Made by a program: the position numbers and the translations under genes. The notes beneath the pieces were generated by a model. The model searched no databases. It worked only from the letters and a program-made list of their open reading frames with translations, and was not told the DNA's origin. Shown piece after piece: positions 6,471 through 14,204 of a DNA stretch of 14,375 bases (the first letter of the stretch is position 1; each line of letters opens with the position of its first letter). Source of the stretch: Tychonema litorale BBK16 (GTDB lineage: Bacteria > Cyanobacteriota > Cyanobacteriia > Cyanobacteriales > Microcoleaceae); the NCBI RefSeq assembly GCF_021648855.1, contig NZ_JAKJHX010000131.1:1-14375 (forward strand). The letters run 5' to 3'.

Positions 6471-7610
6471 ATGAAATCAGAAAAAACACTCAATACTCTA
6501 GACAAGACTGTAACGCCGACTTTAGGCAAAGAAATCCTAATTCACCACTCGGTATACGTTAAAAAATTGCGTCCACTTCTTCCACCAGAAGCATTTGAAC
6601 CAGATCCCAACAAATTAGCAATACTCTTAATCAACCTAGGAATTGTATTGCTAGGATGGGGAATTGCTAGTCATTTAGACAAATGGCCCGTGTATCTTTT
6701 ATGGCTTTATTTACCTTTAGCCCTAATCATGGGCAATAGTATCATAGTTTTGCTATTTAGCTCCCACGACCTCATGCACGGTAGCGTTCAGAAAAAGTCC
6801 TGGCTGACTTATCCGATCGCCTTTTTGGGATTAAGTATGCTATTCATGCCACCTACCCAGTGGAAAAATCTGCACAACCTCGTCCACCACAATAACACAA
6901 ATTCCCTAGCAGATCCCGATCGCAATTACCTGTACCAGCAGCCCGATACCTGGGGAAAATGGATTCAAAATCTGTTTGTACCCTCAGTGGAAGTCAATCC
7001 GTTGTGGTTCATTGTAGGCATGGCTGGATCGTGGTTTGTACATAATTTCCGCAACGTCTCATCGGTGTTAGTATTCAACGATAAGTCTGTTGATTACGTG
7101 CCTGCTGCCTTTACAGTTAGTCCTAAAGATAGATTGACAATCGCCCTTGAGTGTGTGGGAATCTTAGGAATTCATCTGAGCATCTTATTCTACCTACAAT
7201 TTAATCCGATCAAAATTGCTCTAGCCTACATTTTGCCGATCGCAATTGGTCATGCGGGCGCAATGTTTTACATCTTCACCAATCACATGGGTTGCCGGAT
7301 GACCGAGATTAATGACCCGCTGATCAACAGTATGTCACTGCGGGTTCCTAAAATATTCGATCTGCTGCACTTAAACTTTTCTTACCACACAGAACATCAC
7401 ATTTTCCCCAGCATCAACTCCAACTATTACCCGATGGTTCAAGAATTGTTAGAAATTCATTATCCCGATCGCATGAATTTAATCGATGCTGGGGAAGCTT
7501 GGCATTTGCTGATGGAAACTCCACGACATTACAAAGATGAAGTTACTTTTACTGATTCTTTAGGTAAAATGTCAGTGGATTGCGGTATGTCTCAAGCAGA
7601 GAAAGTTTAA
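6471..7610 (+). CDS. Membrane fatty acid desaturase, second type
   Basis: A 379-residue member of the membrane di-iron desaturase superfamily. Its His boxes are HDLMH (99-103), HNLVHH (135-140) and HTEHH (306-310), with an extra TNHMG at 270-274. Spans are predicted near 47-65, 74-97, 112-125, 176-192 and 222-262. The boxes and surroundings differ from the desaturase at 100-1215, so this is not a recent duplicate. It is closer to soluble-headgroup or atypical desaturase/hydroxylase-like members than to DesA, and the substrate cannot be assigned; fatty acyl chains are the default inference. The ATG at 6471 has no clear Shine-Dalgarno. Its 3' end converges on the methyltransferase at 7818-8951 across a palindromic repeat cluster. 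Confidence 0.85.
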   Translation: MKSEKTLNTLDKTVTPTLGKEILIHHSVYVKKLRPLLPPEAFEPDPNKLAILLINLGIVLLGWGIASHLDKWPVYLLWLYLPLALIMGNSIIVLLFSSHDLMHGSVQKKSWLTYPIAFLGLSMLFMPPTQWKNLHNLVHHNNTNSLADPDRNYLYQQPDTWGKWIQNLFVPSVEVNPLWFIVGMAGSWFVHNFRNVSSVLVFNDKSVDYVPAAFTVSPKDRLTIALECVGILGIHLSILFYLQFNPIKIALAYILPIAIGHAGAMFYIFTNHMGCRMTEINDPLINSMSLRVPKIFDLLHLNFSYHTEHHIFPSINSNYYPMVQELLEIHYPDRMNLIDAGEAWHLLMETPRHYKDEVTFTDSLGKMSVDCGMSQAEKV

Positions 7611-7653
7611 ATATATCAGGAAACGGCAGGCTTAGGGGAGGAAACGGCTGAAA

Positions 7654-7728
7654 GGAGGAGACGGCAGTGCCGTGTCCCTACGACATTATTTTGTTTTGGG
7701 GTAGGGAAACAGCATTGCCGTCTCCTCC
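7654..7728. repeat. Dispersed palindromic repeat, copy 1
   Basis: Inverted arms of 28 bases at 7654-7681 (GGAGGAGACGGCAGTGCCGT, then GTCCCTAC) and 7701-7728 (GTAGGGAAACAGCATTGCCG, then TCTCCTCC), with three mismatches and a 19-base loop. The RNA would fold into a long hairpin. The same unit recurs at 7743-7803 and 14290-14334. No transposase is present, so it is a MITE-like or REP-like repeat. Its position between convergent genes would allow it to act as a transcription stop. Confidence 0.9.
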
Positions 7729-7742
7729 GTTTCTCTATCCCA

Positions 7743-7803
7743 GCCGTGTCCCTACGACATTATTTTGGGGTAGGGACACGGCATTGCCGTCTCCTCCGTT
7801 TCC
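7743..7803. repeat. Dispersed palindromic repeat, copy 2
   Basis: GCCGTGTCCCTAC (7743-7755) and GTAGGGACACGGC (7770-7782) pair perfectly over 13 bases. The loop GACATTATTTTGGG is nearly that of copy 1, and the right flank ATTGCCGTCTCCTCCGTTTC repeats the right arm of copy 1. This is a partial tandem duplication of copy 1 lacking the outer left arm. Confidence 0.88.
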
Positions 7804-7817
7804 CATCCCATAAGCGA

Positions 7818-8951
7818 TTAGGAATGAGTCATTAAATATTGACCATTACCATTGTATTCCCCATCGCAACTCGCAAAATTAGCAACAAACCAAATCAAAT
7901 AAAACCGCCAGATTCGGCGAAATTTGGCATAGTCGATGCCGTAGTCTAAATCTTTGACTGTCGCCTGAGAATCGTCAAAGTTTTTCAGCCAATTAGCAAA
8001 GGTGGTGGAGTAATTGAATCCATTGAGATACCATTTTTCAATGGTTTTTAGGTCTTTGTTGTGGCTGGGAACGGCATCGTATTTCCAGTAACGGCCGTGG
8101 GGGAAAATGTATTTGTGGGTAAAAACGCTGGATATATTGTTGGGAGTTCGGACTGTGATGATGTGAATAAACACTCGGCCGTTATCCTTCAGGAAAGATG
8201 CGAGCTTTTGGAAAGCTTTAGTTAAATTACCTACATGACAAAAAACACCAATGGAGAGAATTTTGTCAAATTTTGTCTCAAATTGGGCATCGTTCAAATC
8301 TCCTTCGTAGAGAGTGAATCGACCTGAACTGAGGTAGCTTTCGGGTTCTTGCATCTTCTGACGCATATACTCGCATTGATGGTGACTCAAGTTAATTCCG
8401 GTCAACTTGACATTGGGGAATTTGGCAAGAATGTAGTTTGGAACGCAGCCCCAACCACATCCAAAGTCTAAAATATGGTCGCCATCTTGAATGTCTAGCT
8501 TCTCAATCACATCATCAATCATTTGTATCTGCGATTGTTCGAGGTTGGTGGCTCCTTTTTCCCACAATCCCATGCTGTATTTGGGATAGATGAGTTTCGA
8601 GTCGCCTAACATCGGATTCAGCATGGCTTGAGGTAAGTCGTACTGAATCTTCATTAAATCGCGCGGCCCTTCGGCGGTATGGTCTGTTTCTGTTAGTACC
8701 CATTCGTAGGGTGCAAGCAGGGACGGAAAATGCTTAAAAAAGACGGGCATACAGGTGTCAAAAAGCGATCGCAAAACAGTGTCTGGGACTTCTAATCCGT
8801 TGATATAAGACTCTGCTACTGCCATTTGTACGGCGTTGACTGTACTGACTGCGAGGCGGGTTGCTCGGTAGGCGATCGGACTTTTGGTATGCACATTTCC
8901 CACGATGGGGATGTGTTTTTCGATGTTTTGTAGGACTGTTGATGAGCTCAT
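7818..8951 (-). CDS. CFA-synthase-like SAM-dependent methyltransferase
   Basis: A 377-residue protein of the cyclopropane-fatty-acyl-phospholipid synthase/coclaurine N-methyltransferase-like superfamily. Visible landmarks are IYPKYSMGLWEKGATNLEQS (121-140, the substrate-entry block), the SAM-binding motif LDFGCGWG (161-168), TGINLSHHQ (184-192), GVFCHVGN (235-242), FIHIITV (261-267) and the C-terminal WRFYLIWFVANFASCDG (348-364). Two residues that normally bind the bicarbonate base in CFA synthase differ: the Cys of YSCxY is Met (YSMGLW) and the Glu of MFEHVG is Cys238 (VFCHVG). His263 and a Tyr in NGFNYS (310-315) are kept. It may therefore methylate rather than cyclopropanate, or act on another substrate. 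The N-terminal ~95 residues match no domain I can name. ATG at 8951; no Shine-Dalgarno seen. Confidence 0.82.
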   Translation of the reverse strand: MSSSTVLQNIEKHIPIVGNVHTKSPIAYRATRLAVSTVNAVQMAVAESYINGLEVPDTVLRSLFDTCMPVFFKHFPSLLAPYEWVLTETDHTAEGPRDLMKIQYDLPQAMLNPMLGDSKLIYPKYSMGLWEKGATNLEQSQIQMIDDVIEKLDIQDGDHILDFGCGWGCVPNYILAKFPNVKLTGINLSHHQCEYMRQKMQEPESYLSSGRFTLYEGDLNDAQFETKFDKILSIGVFCHVGNLTKAFQKLASFLKDNGRVFIHIITVRTPNNISSVFTHKYIFPHGRYWKYDAVPSHNKDLKTIEKWYLNGFNYSTTFANWLKNFDDSQATVKDLDYGIDYAKFRRIWRFYLIWFVANFASCDGEYNGNGQYLMTHS

Positions 8952-9377
8952 GTTTATATTGGTTTTAAAGATGCTGCTATTCTATCTCAAGAAAATCAAC
9001 TGGTTTTTATAAGCACAAAAAGTTAAAACTCTTGTCAATTAAGGTTTACACGGCACAACCTGGCAAAATGATAAAAATATGTGGTTCACCGATTGAATTA
9101 GACAACGCATTTATTAGGCTTTCAGCCAGAGTTGAATCATTAAGAATGATGTCATTTATTCGATCGTAATAATCCTAATAGAACTTATGTTCAAAAACCG
9201 AGTTTATACCAAAATTTTTTGGTCTTGTTAGGAGACATCTACAAATAAACCGGGTTGAGCGGGCAAATGTGCGTAAGTGTTAGAGTTCGAGAAATGGGGT
9301 TTGCGATCGCACTAATTCACTGCAATGACAGAATTCCGCGAGATTTATCGCACTTTTTTAGGTTGGAGACGCTACAT
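8952..9377. other. Intergenic region between methyltransferase and cyclase genes
   Basis: A 426-bp stretch between divergent genes that must hold both promoters. I see no convincing promoter pair. A nested inverted repeat is present at 9196-9256. A 33-codon ATG frame at 9069-9170 has no supporting features. The last ~120 bases are open as an upstream extension of the cyclase gene from TTG at 9255 or ATG at 9294. Confidence 0.6.
9196..9256. repeat. Nested inverted repeat
   Basis: The outer arms AACCGAGTTTAT (9196-9207) and ATAAACCGGGTT (9245-9256) are complementary apart from two mismatches. Just inside the left arm, ACCAAAA (9208-9214) and TTTTGGT (9217-9223) form a perfect palindrome. The AAACCGGGTT-type arm resembles short dispersed palindromes common in cyanobacterial intergenes. 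Regulatory role unknown. Confidence 0.45.
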
Positions 9378-10424
9378 ATGCCGCACATTCACTATCTGCC
9401 GGACGATCGCACGATCGAGGTAGACGATAACGATATAATTCTGGAAGCTTCCTTGCGGGTTGGGATTCCCCACACCCATATCTGCGGCGGTAGTGCCCGG
9501 TGTTCTACTTGTCGCGTATTAATCGTCGAAGGTTTAGAATTTTGCTCTCCTCGCACTTCCCTAGAAGCAGAATTAGCGAAAAAATTACAGTTAGAGCCGG
9601 AAATTCGGCTAGCTTGTCAGACACAGGTGGCTGGCGGGAAGGTGATTTTGCGGAGATTGGCGATCGATTCTGAAGACTGGGAATCATTTAACGACCAAAT
9701 GGCGGGAAATTCAGTTTCTCCCTCGGTGGGAAAAGAGAAAAAAATTGCCATTTTGTTCGCAGATATCCGAGGATTCACAACTTTTGCGGAATCACTACTA
9801 CCATATGACGTGATTTATGTTTTAAACCGCTATTTCCAAAAAATGGGTTATGCGATCAACCGCAACGGTGGAATGATCAATAACTATATGGGTGACGGTT
9901 TTATGGCTTTGTTTGGGTTGGAAGATTCAGACAGGGCTGCGGAAGAGGCGGTGAGAGCGGGGATACAGATGCTGGAGGAGCTAGAAAAACTCAATCCTTA
10001 TTTTGAAAATTTATACCACCATCGCTTGCGAATTGGGATCGGCATCCACTACGGCCTTGTCGTGGTGGGGAATTTGGGTGCGACCAAAAGCCAGACGGTG
10101 ACGGCGATTGGGGATGCGGTTAATTTAGCCAGCCGGATCGAATCTGCGAATAAGCAAGTGGGGACAAATCTCTTGATTTCGGAGGAAACCTATGCGGAGG
10201 TAAAGGAGTTGGCGATCGTAAATCGGTGCGTATTAGTCGAAATTCCAGGGAAAAGCGGGGAATATCCGTTGTATGAAATCGTTGGGATGCCTGCGCTACC
10301 GATGGAAATTGCGATCGAGGAAATTGCCCCTGTCAAACAAGGTTCTATGTTTCAAGCTTTGCTCAAGAGATTGATGGGTTTGTTTGCTGGGGCGCGAAAT
10401 TGGATGAGAAAAATATTTTTGTAA
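9378..10424 (+). CDS. [2Fe-2S] ferredoxin domain fused to class III nucleotide cyclase
   Basis: Encodes 348 residues from ATG at 9378, chosen because GGAG lies 9 bases upstream and the ferredoxin fold begins at once; TTG 9255 and ATG 9294 are in-frame alternatives. Residues 1-95 are a plant-type ferredoxin domain with ligands Cys36, Cys42, Cys45 (CGGSARCSTC) and Cys80 (LACQ). After a linker, residues 121-305 are a class III adenylate/guanylate cyclase domain: FADIRGFT with metal Asp129, MGDGFMALFG with metal Asp173, TAIGDAVNLASRIE with Thr242 and the transition-state pair Asn249 and Arg253. The lysine that usually reads the base four residues before Asp173 is Asn169, so substrate and activity are uncertain. 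The C-terminal 40 residues are amphipathic or hydrophobic and may touch the membrane. Role inferred: production of cAMP (or cGMP) set by the redox state of the cluster. Confidence 0.88.
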   Translation: MPHIHYLPDDRTIEVDDNDIILEASLRVGIPHTHICGGSARCSTCRVLIVEGLEFCSPRTSLEAELAKKLQLEPEIRLACQTQVAGGKVILRRLAIDSEDWESFNDQMAGNSVSPSVGKEKKIAILFADIRGFTTFAESLLPYDVIYVLNRYFQKMGYAINRNGGMINNYMGDGFMALFGLEDSDRAAEEAVRAGIQMLEELEKLNPYFENLYHHRLRIGIGIHYGLVVVGNLGATKSQTVTAIGDAVNLASRIESANKQVGTNLLISEETYAEVKELAIVNRCVLVEIPGKSGEYPLYEIVGMPALPMEIAIEEIAPVKQGSMFQALLKRLMGLFAGARNWMRKIFL

Positions 10425-10563
10425 AATCTCTAATAAAATCCACATAACCTGAGTTGGTATGATAAACTAGGAAACACTTGTTGATGAGTCTTTCACGTTT
10501 AACTTTGTCTAGACTCGATCGAAAATCTCAACCTCCATCCACATCTGATTTAGGAGACATTTC

Positions 10564-10881
10564 ATGTCGATTTACGTAGGTAACCTTTCTTATCAAGTTA
10601 CCCAAGAAGACCTTAATAGCGTATTCGCAGAGTACGGAACCGTTAAGAGAGTTCAATTGCCGACCGACCGCGAAACTGGCAAAATGCGCGGCTTTGCCTT
10701 TGTGGAGATGGGAAGTGAAGCTGAAGAAACAGCCGCAATCGAAGCGCTTGATGGCGCTGAGTGGATGGGTCGTGACCTGAAAGTTAACAAAGCTAAGCCC
10801 CGCGAAGATCGTGGACCTGGCGGCGGTGGCGGTCGCTCCGGCGGCGGTGGCGGTGGCGGCGGCTTCAATCGTCGTTACTAA
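10564..10881 (+). CDS. RRM glycine-rich RNA-binding protein
   Basis: A 105-residue protein with one RNA recognition motif (residues 1-79): RNP2 IYVGNL (3-8) and RNP1 RGFAFVEM (42-49), both with their aromatic RNA-stacking residues. The tail (about 83-100) is glycine-rich, ending FNRRY. This is the cyanobacterial Rbp family, several members of which are induced by cold and bind mRNA. The start is well set by AGGAG seven bases before the ATG. A TATGAT at 10458-10463 could be a -10 box, giving a leader of about 95 bases, consistent with post-transcriptional control known for this family, but no matching -35 is seen. The rpsU gene that follows some rbp genes in other cyanobacteria is absent here. 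Confidence 0.94.
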   Translation: MSIYVGNLSYQVTQEDLNSVFAEYGTVKRVQLPTDRETGKMRGFAFVEMGSEAEETAAIEALDGAEWMGRDLKVNKAKPREDRGPGGGGGRSGGGGGGGGFNRRY

Positions 10882-11036
10882 TCCTAGCCTGAGTCAGAGG
10901 ATACATGGGCGATCGCTCAGAGTAGCCAGACAGACATAAACTTTCCAAACTGAATGAGGTCAAGCAGTCGCGAACTAAGTGATTGCTTGATTTTGTTTTT
11001 GGTGGTCTGAAAGCTTTAATTGAGAAGTTCTTGAGT

Positions 11037-11489
11037 ATGTTGTCAAATCCGAATTCAGAGTACGAATCGTTATTACAAAGAGCGATCGCGATCGCCACAA
11101 AAGCTCATGAGGGGCAGGTTGATAAGGCAGGTAATCCTTATATCGAGCATCCGCTATTTGTGATGGAAAATGTCAATTCTATCGAGCAAAAAATTGTAGC
11201 GGTTCTACACGATGCGGTGGAGGATTCTGAACTGACATTTGACGAACTCAGAAGTGAAGGTTTTTCGGAAGTTATCGTTTTGGCGATCGTAGCGATTACC
11301 AAAATAGAAGGAGAGGCTTATGCAGCTTATTTGGAGCGTGTGATTGCCAACGCGATCGCCTTGCGAGTCAAAATTGCTGATGTCAGTCACAACCTCGATA
11401 TTAGTCGCATTGCCAATCCGACAGAGGCAGATTTTCAACGCATTGCCAAATATAAAAAAGTTCTCAGTCAGTTGCGTGCCGCCTTATAA
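11037..11489 (+). CDS. Single-domain SpoT/MESH1-like HD hydrolase
   Basis: Encodes 150 residues from ATG at 11037; a TTG-started extension to 10983 adds 18 residues without conserved features. The sequence follows the HD domain of RelA/SpoT enzymes: ATKAHEGQVDKAGNPYIEHP (20-39), VAVLHDAVEDS (55-65), ITK (87-89) and VKIADVSHNL (111-120). Probable metal ligands are His38, His58-Asp59 and Asp115. No synthetase or TGS/ACT domain is present, so this is a small stand-alone protein like MESH1-type (p)ppGpp hydrolases, which degrade the stringent-response alarmone. Activity on (p)ppGpp is inferred from the family; other HD phosphohydrolase substrates are possible. There is no strong Shine-Dalgarno. 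It follows the RRM gene by about 155 bases on the same strand. Confidence 0.78.
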   Translation: MLSNPNSEYESLLQRAIAIATKAHEGQVDKAGNPYIEHPLFVMENVNSIEQKIVAVLHDAVEDSELTFDELRSEGFSEVIVLAIVAITKIEGEAYAAYLERVIANAIALRVKIADVSHNLDISRIANPTEADFQRIAKYKKVLSQLRAAL

Positions 11490-11565
11490 TAATCATTTTT
11501 ATCTAATAAAATTAGAATATGATTTAGCGTAATTAATTTATGTTCAAAAAAGTTTACCTAAAATT

Positions 11566-11946
11566 ATGAATGAGGAGCAACTTGATGAGGTTAAGCAGAT
11601 TGCCAGAAGATATAGAAATTTTCAATGTGTTTCCTGTTCTCAAGCTATCCAAAGTTATTTGACTAAACAGGAAATCAACGGTAAGATCATAAAAATCAGC
11701 ACAGTCCCCGACAGGCTGCCATTTTCAATTATTACCAATCCAGTGGGGAGCGATCGCCAAATTTCCACAAATGGTTTTCATCAAGGTGTGGTTGTTGGGA
11801 TGTCTACAGAATTAGGAAAACTTGAAACAGTGTTTGACAACCTATATCCTAATGGAATCGCTAAAGATGATTGGCTCAATAGTTTTGGTGGGCCTCTTGT
11901 AGAAGATTTTAATGGAGAGTTTGTAGTGACAGAAACCGAGTTTTAA
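11566..11946 (+). CDS. Papain-fold toxin-like protein (Tox-PL-2 type)
   Basis: A 126-residue protein resembling the papain-fold toxin domains found at the C-termini of polymorphic toxins, here as a free-standing protein. A Cys-rich helix start FQCVSCSQAIQ (19-29) offers the nucleophile (Cys24, or Cys21), GFHQGVVV (70-77) offers the catalytic His72, and VFDNLYPNGI (89-98) offers an acidic third residue (Asp91). The order Cys-His-Asp fits a papain fold, with protease, deamidase or acyltransferase chemistry all possible. There is no secretion signal and no long delivery domain. A GAGGAG starting 7 bases past the first ATG lies within the coding region, so it does not define this start; no upstream ribosome site is clear. 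The next gene, 44 bases downstream, is a likely immunity partner. The family call is from memory of motif pattern. Confidence 0.68.
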   Translation: MNEEQLDEVKQIARRYRNFQCVSCSQAIQSYLTKQEINGKIIKISTVPDRLPFSIITNPVGSDRQISTNGFHQGVVVGMSTELGKLETVFDNLYPNGIAKDDWLNSFGGPLVEDFNGEFVVTETEF

Positions 11947-11990
11947 TAGACCAATACATTTTTTGATAAATTATTCAATGGATAGTCTAT

Positions 11991-12338
11991 ATGGATAATC
12001 TCTCCGATATTCTCAACAAAATCAAGAATAAACCTTCAGTGTACTTGGGTAAACCGTCAATTAGTTGTCTTCAGGCTTTTTTGTCGGGATATACTGTGGC
12101 ACAGTACCAGCTTGGCTTACCTTTACAACAGGAAAATCCTCTAGATGGATTTCAAGATTGGATACAGAAAAAATTTAATATCGACTCATCTCAATCATGG
12201 GCGAATATAATTCTATTCTTTTCTCAAGATGAGAGAGATGCACTCGATATTTTTTTTCAGCTATTTGAAGAATTTTGTCAAAGTAAGGCGCGTCATGCAC
12301 CTCCTAAAACTGCAACTCACTCTTTCAGTGGCAACTAA
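11991..12338 (+). CDS. Probable immunity partner of the papain-fold protein
   Basis: A 115-residue soluble protein without recognised catalytic residues. It reads MDNLSDILNKIKNKPSVYLG, then SISCLQAFLSGY, then a mid-block with FQDWIQKKFNI and SWANIILFFSQDERDALDIF, and ends in a polar tail. The N-terminal pattern IKNKPSVYLGKPSI and the helix-rich W-containing middle are of a type I associate with small immunity-like proteins next to toxins, but I cannot name the family. The pairing with the upstream gene, 44 bases away on the same strand, and the acidic middle region support an inhibitor role. The polar tail HAPPKTATHSFSGN looks less ordered and might be a degraded end. The ATG at 11991 lacks a clear Shine-Dalgarno. 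Confidence 0.6.
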   Translation: MDNLSDILNKIKNKPSVYLGKPSISCLQAFLSGYTVAQYQLGLPLQQENPLDGFQDWIQKKFNIDSSQSWANIILFFSQDERDALDIFFQLFEEFCQSKARHAPPKTATHSFSGN

Positions 12339-12349
12339 AGAAATTAATT

Positions 12350-12377
12350 ATCGCACAGGCTTTCCTGCCTGTGCGAT
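12350..12377. terminator. Hairpin between convergent genes
   Basis: ATCGCACAGGC (12350-12360) and GCCTGTGCGAT (12367-12377) make a perfect 11-bp stem with a TTTCCT loop. It sits between the 3' ends of the immunity-like gene and fabG, the place for a bidirectional terminator. Neither side has a T-run, so it may instead be a dispersed palindrome. Confidence 0.55.
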
Positions 12378-12403
12378 ATCTGCGGCTAAAAAATCCCCAA
12401 ATC

Positions 12404-13559
<1,156 letters not shown>

Positions 13560-13634
13560 TCAAGGTATTTTACCTTAATGGTTTTACCGCAGCATGGGTC
13601 GAAACTCCTGTGCTGCTCTGCTTCCCCGTTAATA

Positions 13635-14204
13635 ATGAAAACTCCCAGCCACGCGATTATCAATCTGGCAATTCTCGGCAAAGCGCAACTACCACAGGCT
13701 AATTTAGTGATTGTTACGGGTGGGATCTTACCTGATATCCCCATATTTCTATTTTACTTTTGGGCTAAATACATTGCTCGCTTGCCGGAATCTACAATTT
13801 GGTCGGAAGCATATTATGAGCCTTTTGTCCAGAATATTGTGGCTCTATTTCATTCTATTCCTCTGGCTGCGATCGGCTGGCTAATAGCTTACTACTTTGG
13901 CTGGCAAAACGTCCAAATTCTATTTCTGAGCATGATTTTGCACTCTCTAGGAGATTTGCCGGTTCACAACGATGATGCTCACAGGCACTTTTTTCCGTTC
14001 AGCAATTATCGTTTTATCAGTCCGTTTTCTTATTGGGATCAAAATCACTATGGCTCAATTGTTTCTGTAGTTGAAATGCTGTTAGTGGTACTGTCTACCT
14101 TCCGCGTTTTTGATTTTGTTAATTCTTATGTTGGGAAAGGATTGTTGATTTTGGTGAATTGTTTTTACTTCATTGGATCGCTGTTTTTTACGTTCGTTCT
14201 TTAG
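13635..14204 (+). CDS. His/Asp-rich membrane protein (YdjM-like metal-dependent hydrolase?)
   Basis: Encodes 189 residues from ATG at 13635 (MKTPSHAIINLAILGK). An upstream ATG at 13578 would add a Cys-rich 19-residue leader that does not look native. Conserved-type polar residues lie along four or five hydrophobic spans (about 22-45, 65-88, 93-105, 142-160 and 165-188): His6, Asp34 (GILPDIP), His73, His103 with Asp107, then HNDDAHRHFFPF (111-122) and Asp135. This pattern of a short-HS start, an LPD motif and a later HRHFFPFS motif resembles YdjM/DUF457-type inner-membrane proteins predicted to be metal-dependent hydrolases. The family assignment is a motif-level guess and no substrate can be named. 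The gene is 75 bases after the thioredoxin stop on the same strand, with no clear terminator between. Confidence 0.7.
   Translation: MKTPSHAIINLAILGKAQLPQANLVIVTGGILPDIPIFLFYFWAKYIARLPESTIWSEAYYEPFVQNIVALFHSIPLAAIGWLIAYYFGWQNVQILFLSMILHSLGDLPVHNDDAHRHFFPFSNYRFISPFSYWDQNHYGSIVSVVEMLLVVLSTFRVFDFVNSYVGKGLLILVNCFYFIGSLFFTFVL

Noticed and set aside
9069..9170. ATG frame of 33 codons in the intergene before the cyclase
   Set aside because: No ribosome site, no hydrophobic or motif pattern, and an ordinary length for chance.
9255..9377. N-terminal extension of the cyclase from TTG 9255 or ATG 9294
   Set aside because: Not part of the ferredoxin fold; the ATG at 9378 has GGAG at good spacing. Kept only as an alternative start.
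10653..10868. Proline-rich minus-strand frame opposite the RRM gene
   Set aside because: Poly-Pro arises from the antisense of the glycine-rich tail; the RRM frame has both RNP motifs.
11979..11999. ATG shortly before the immunity-like gene start
   Set aside because: Its frame stops after six codons, so it cannot be the start of the gene at 11991.
13562..13576. AAGGTA/TACCTT hairpin after the thioredoxin gene as a terminator
   Set aside because: The stem is only six bases, A+T-rich and without a T-run.
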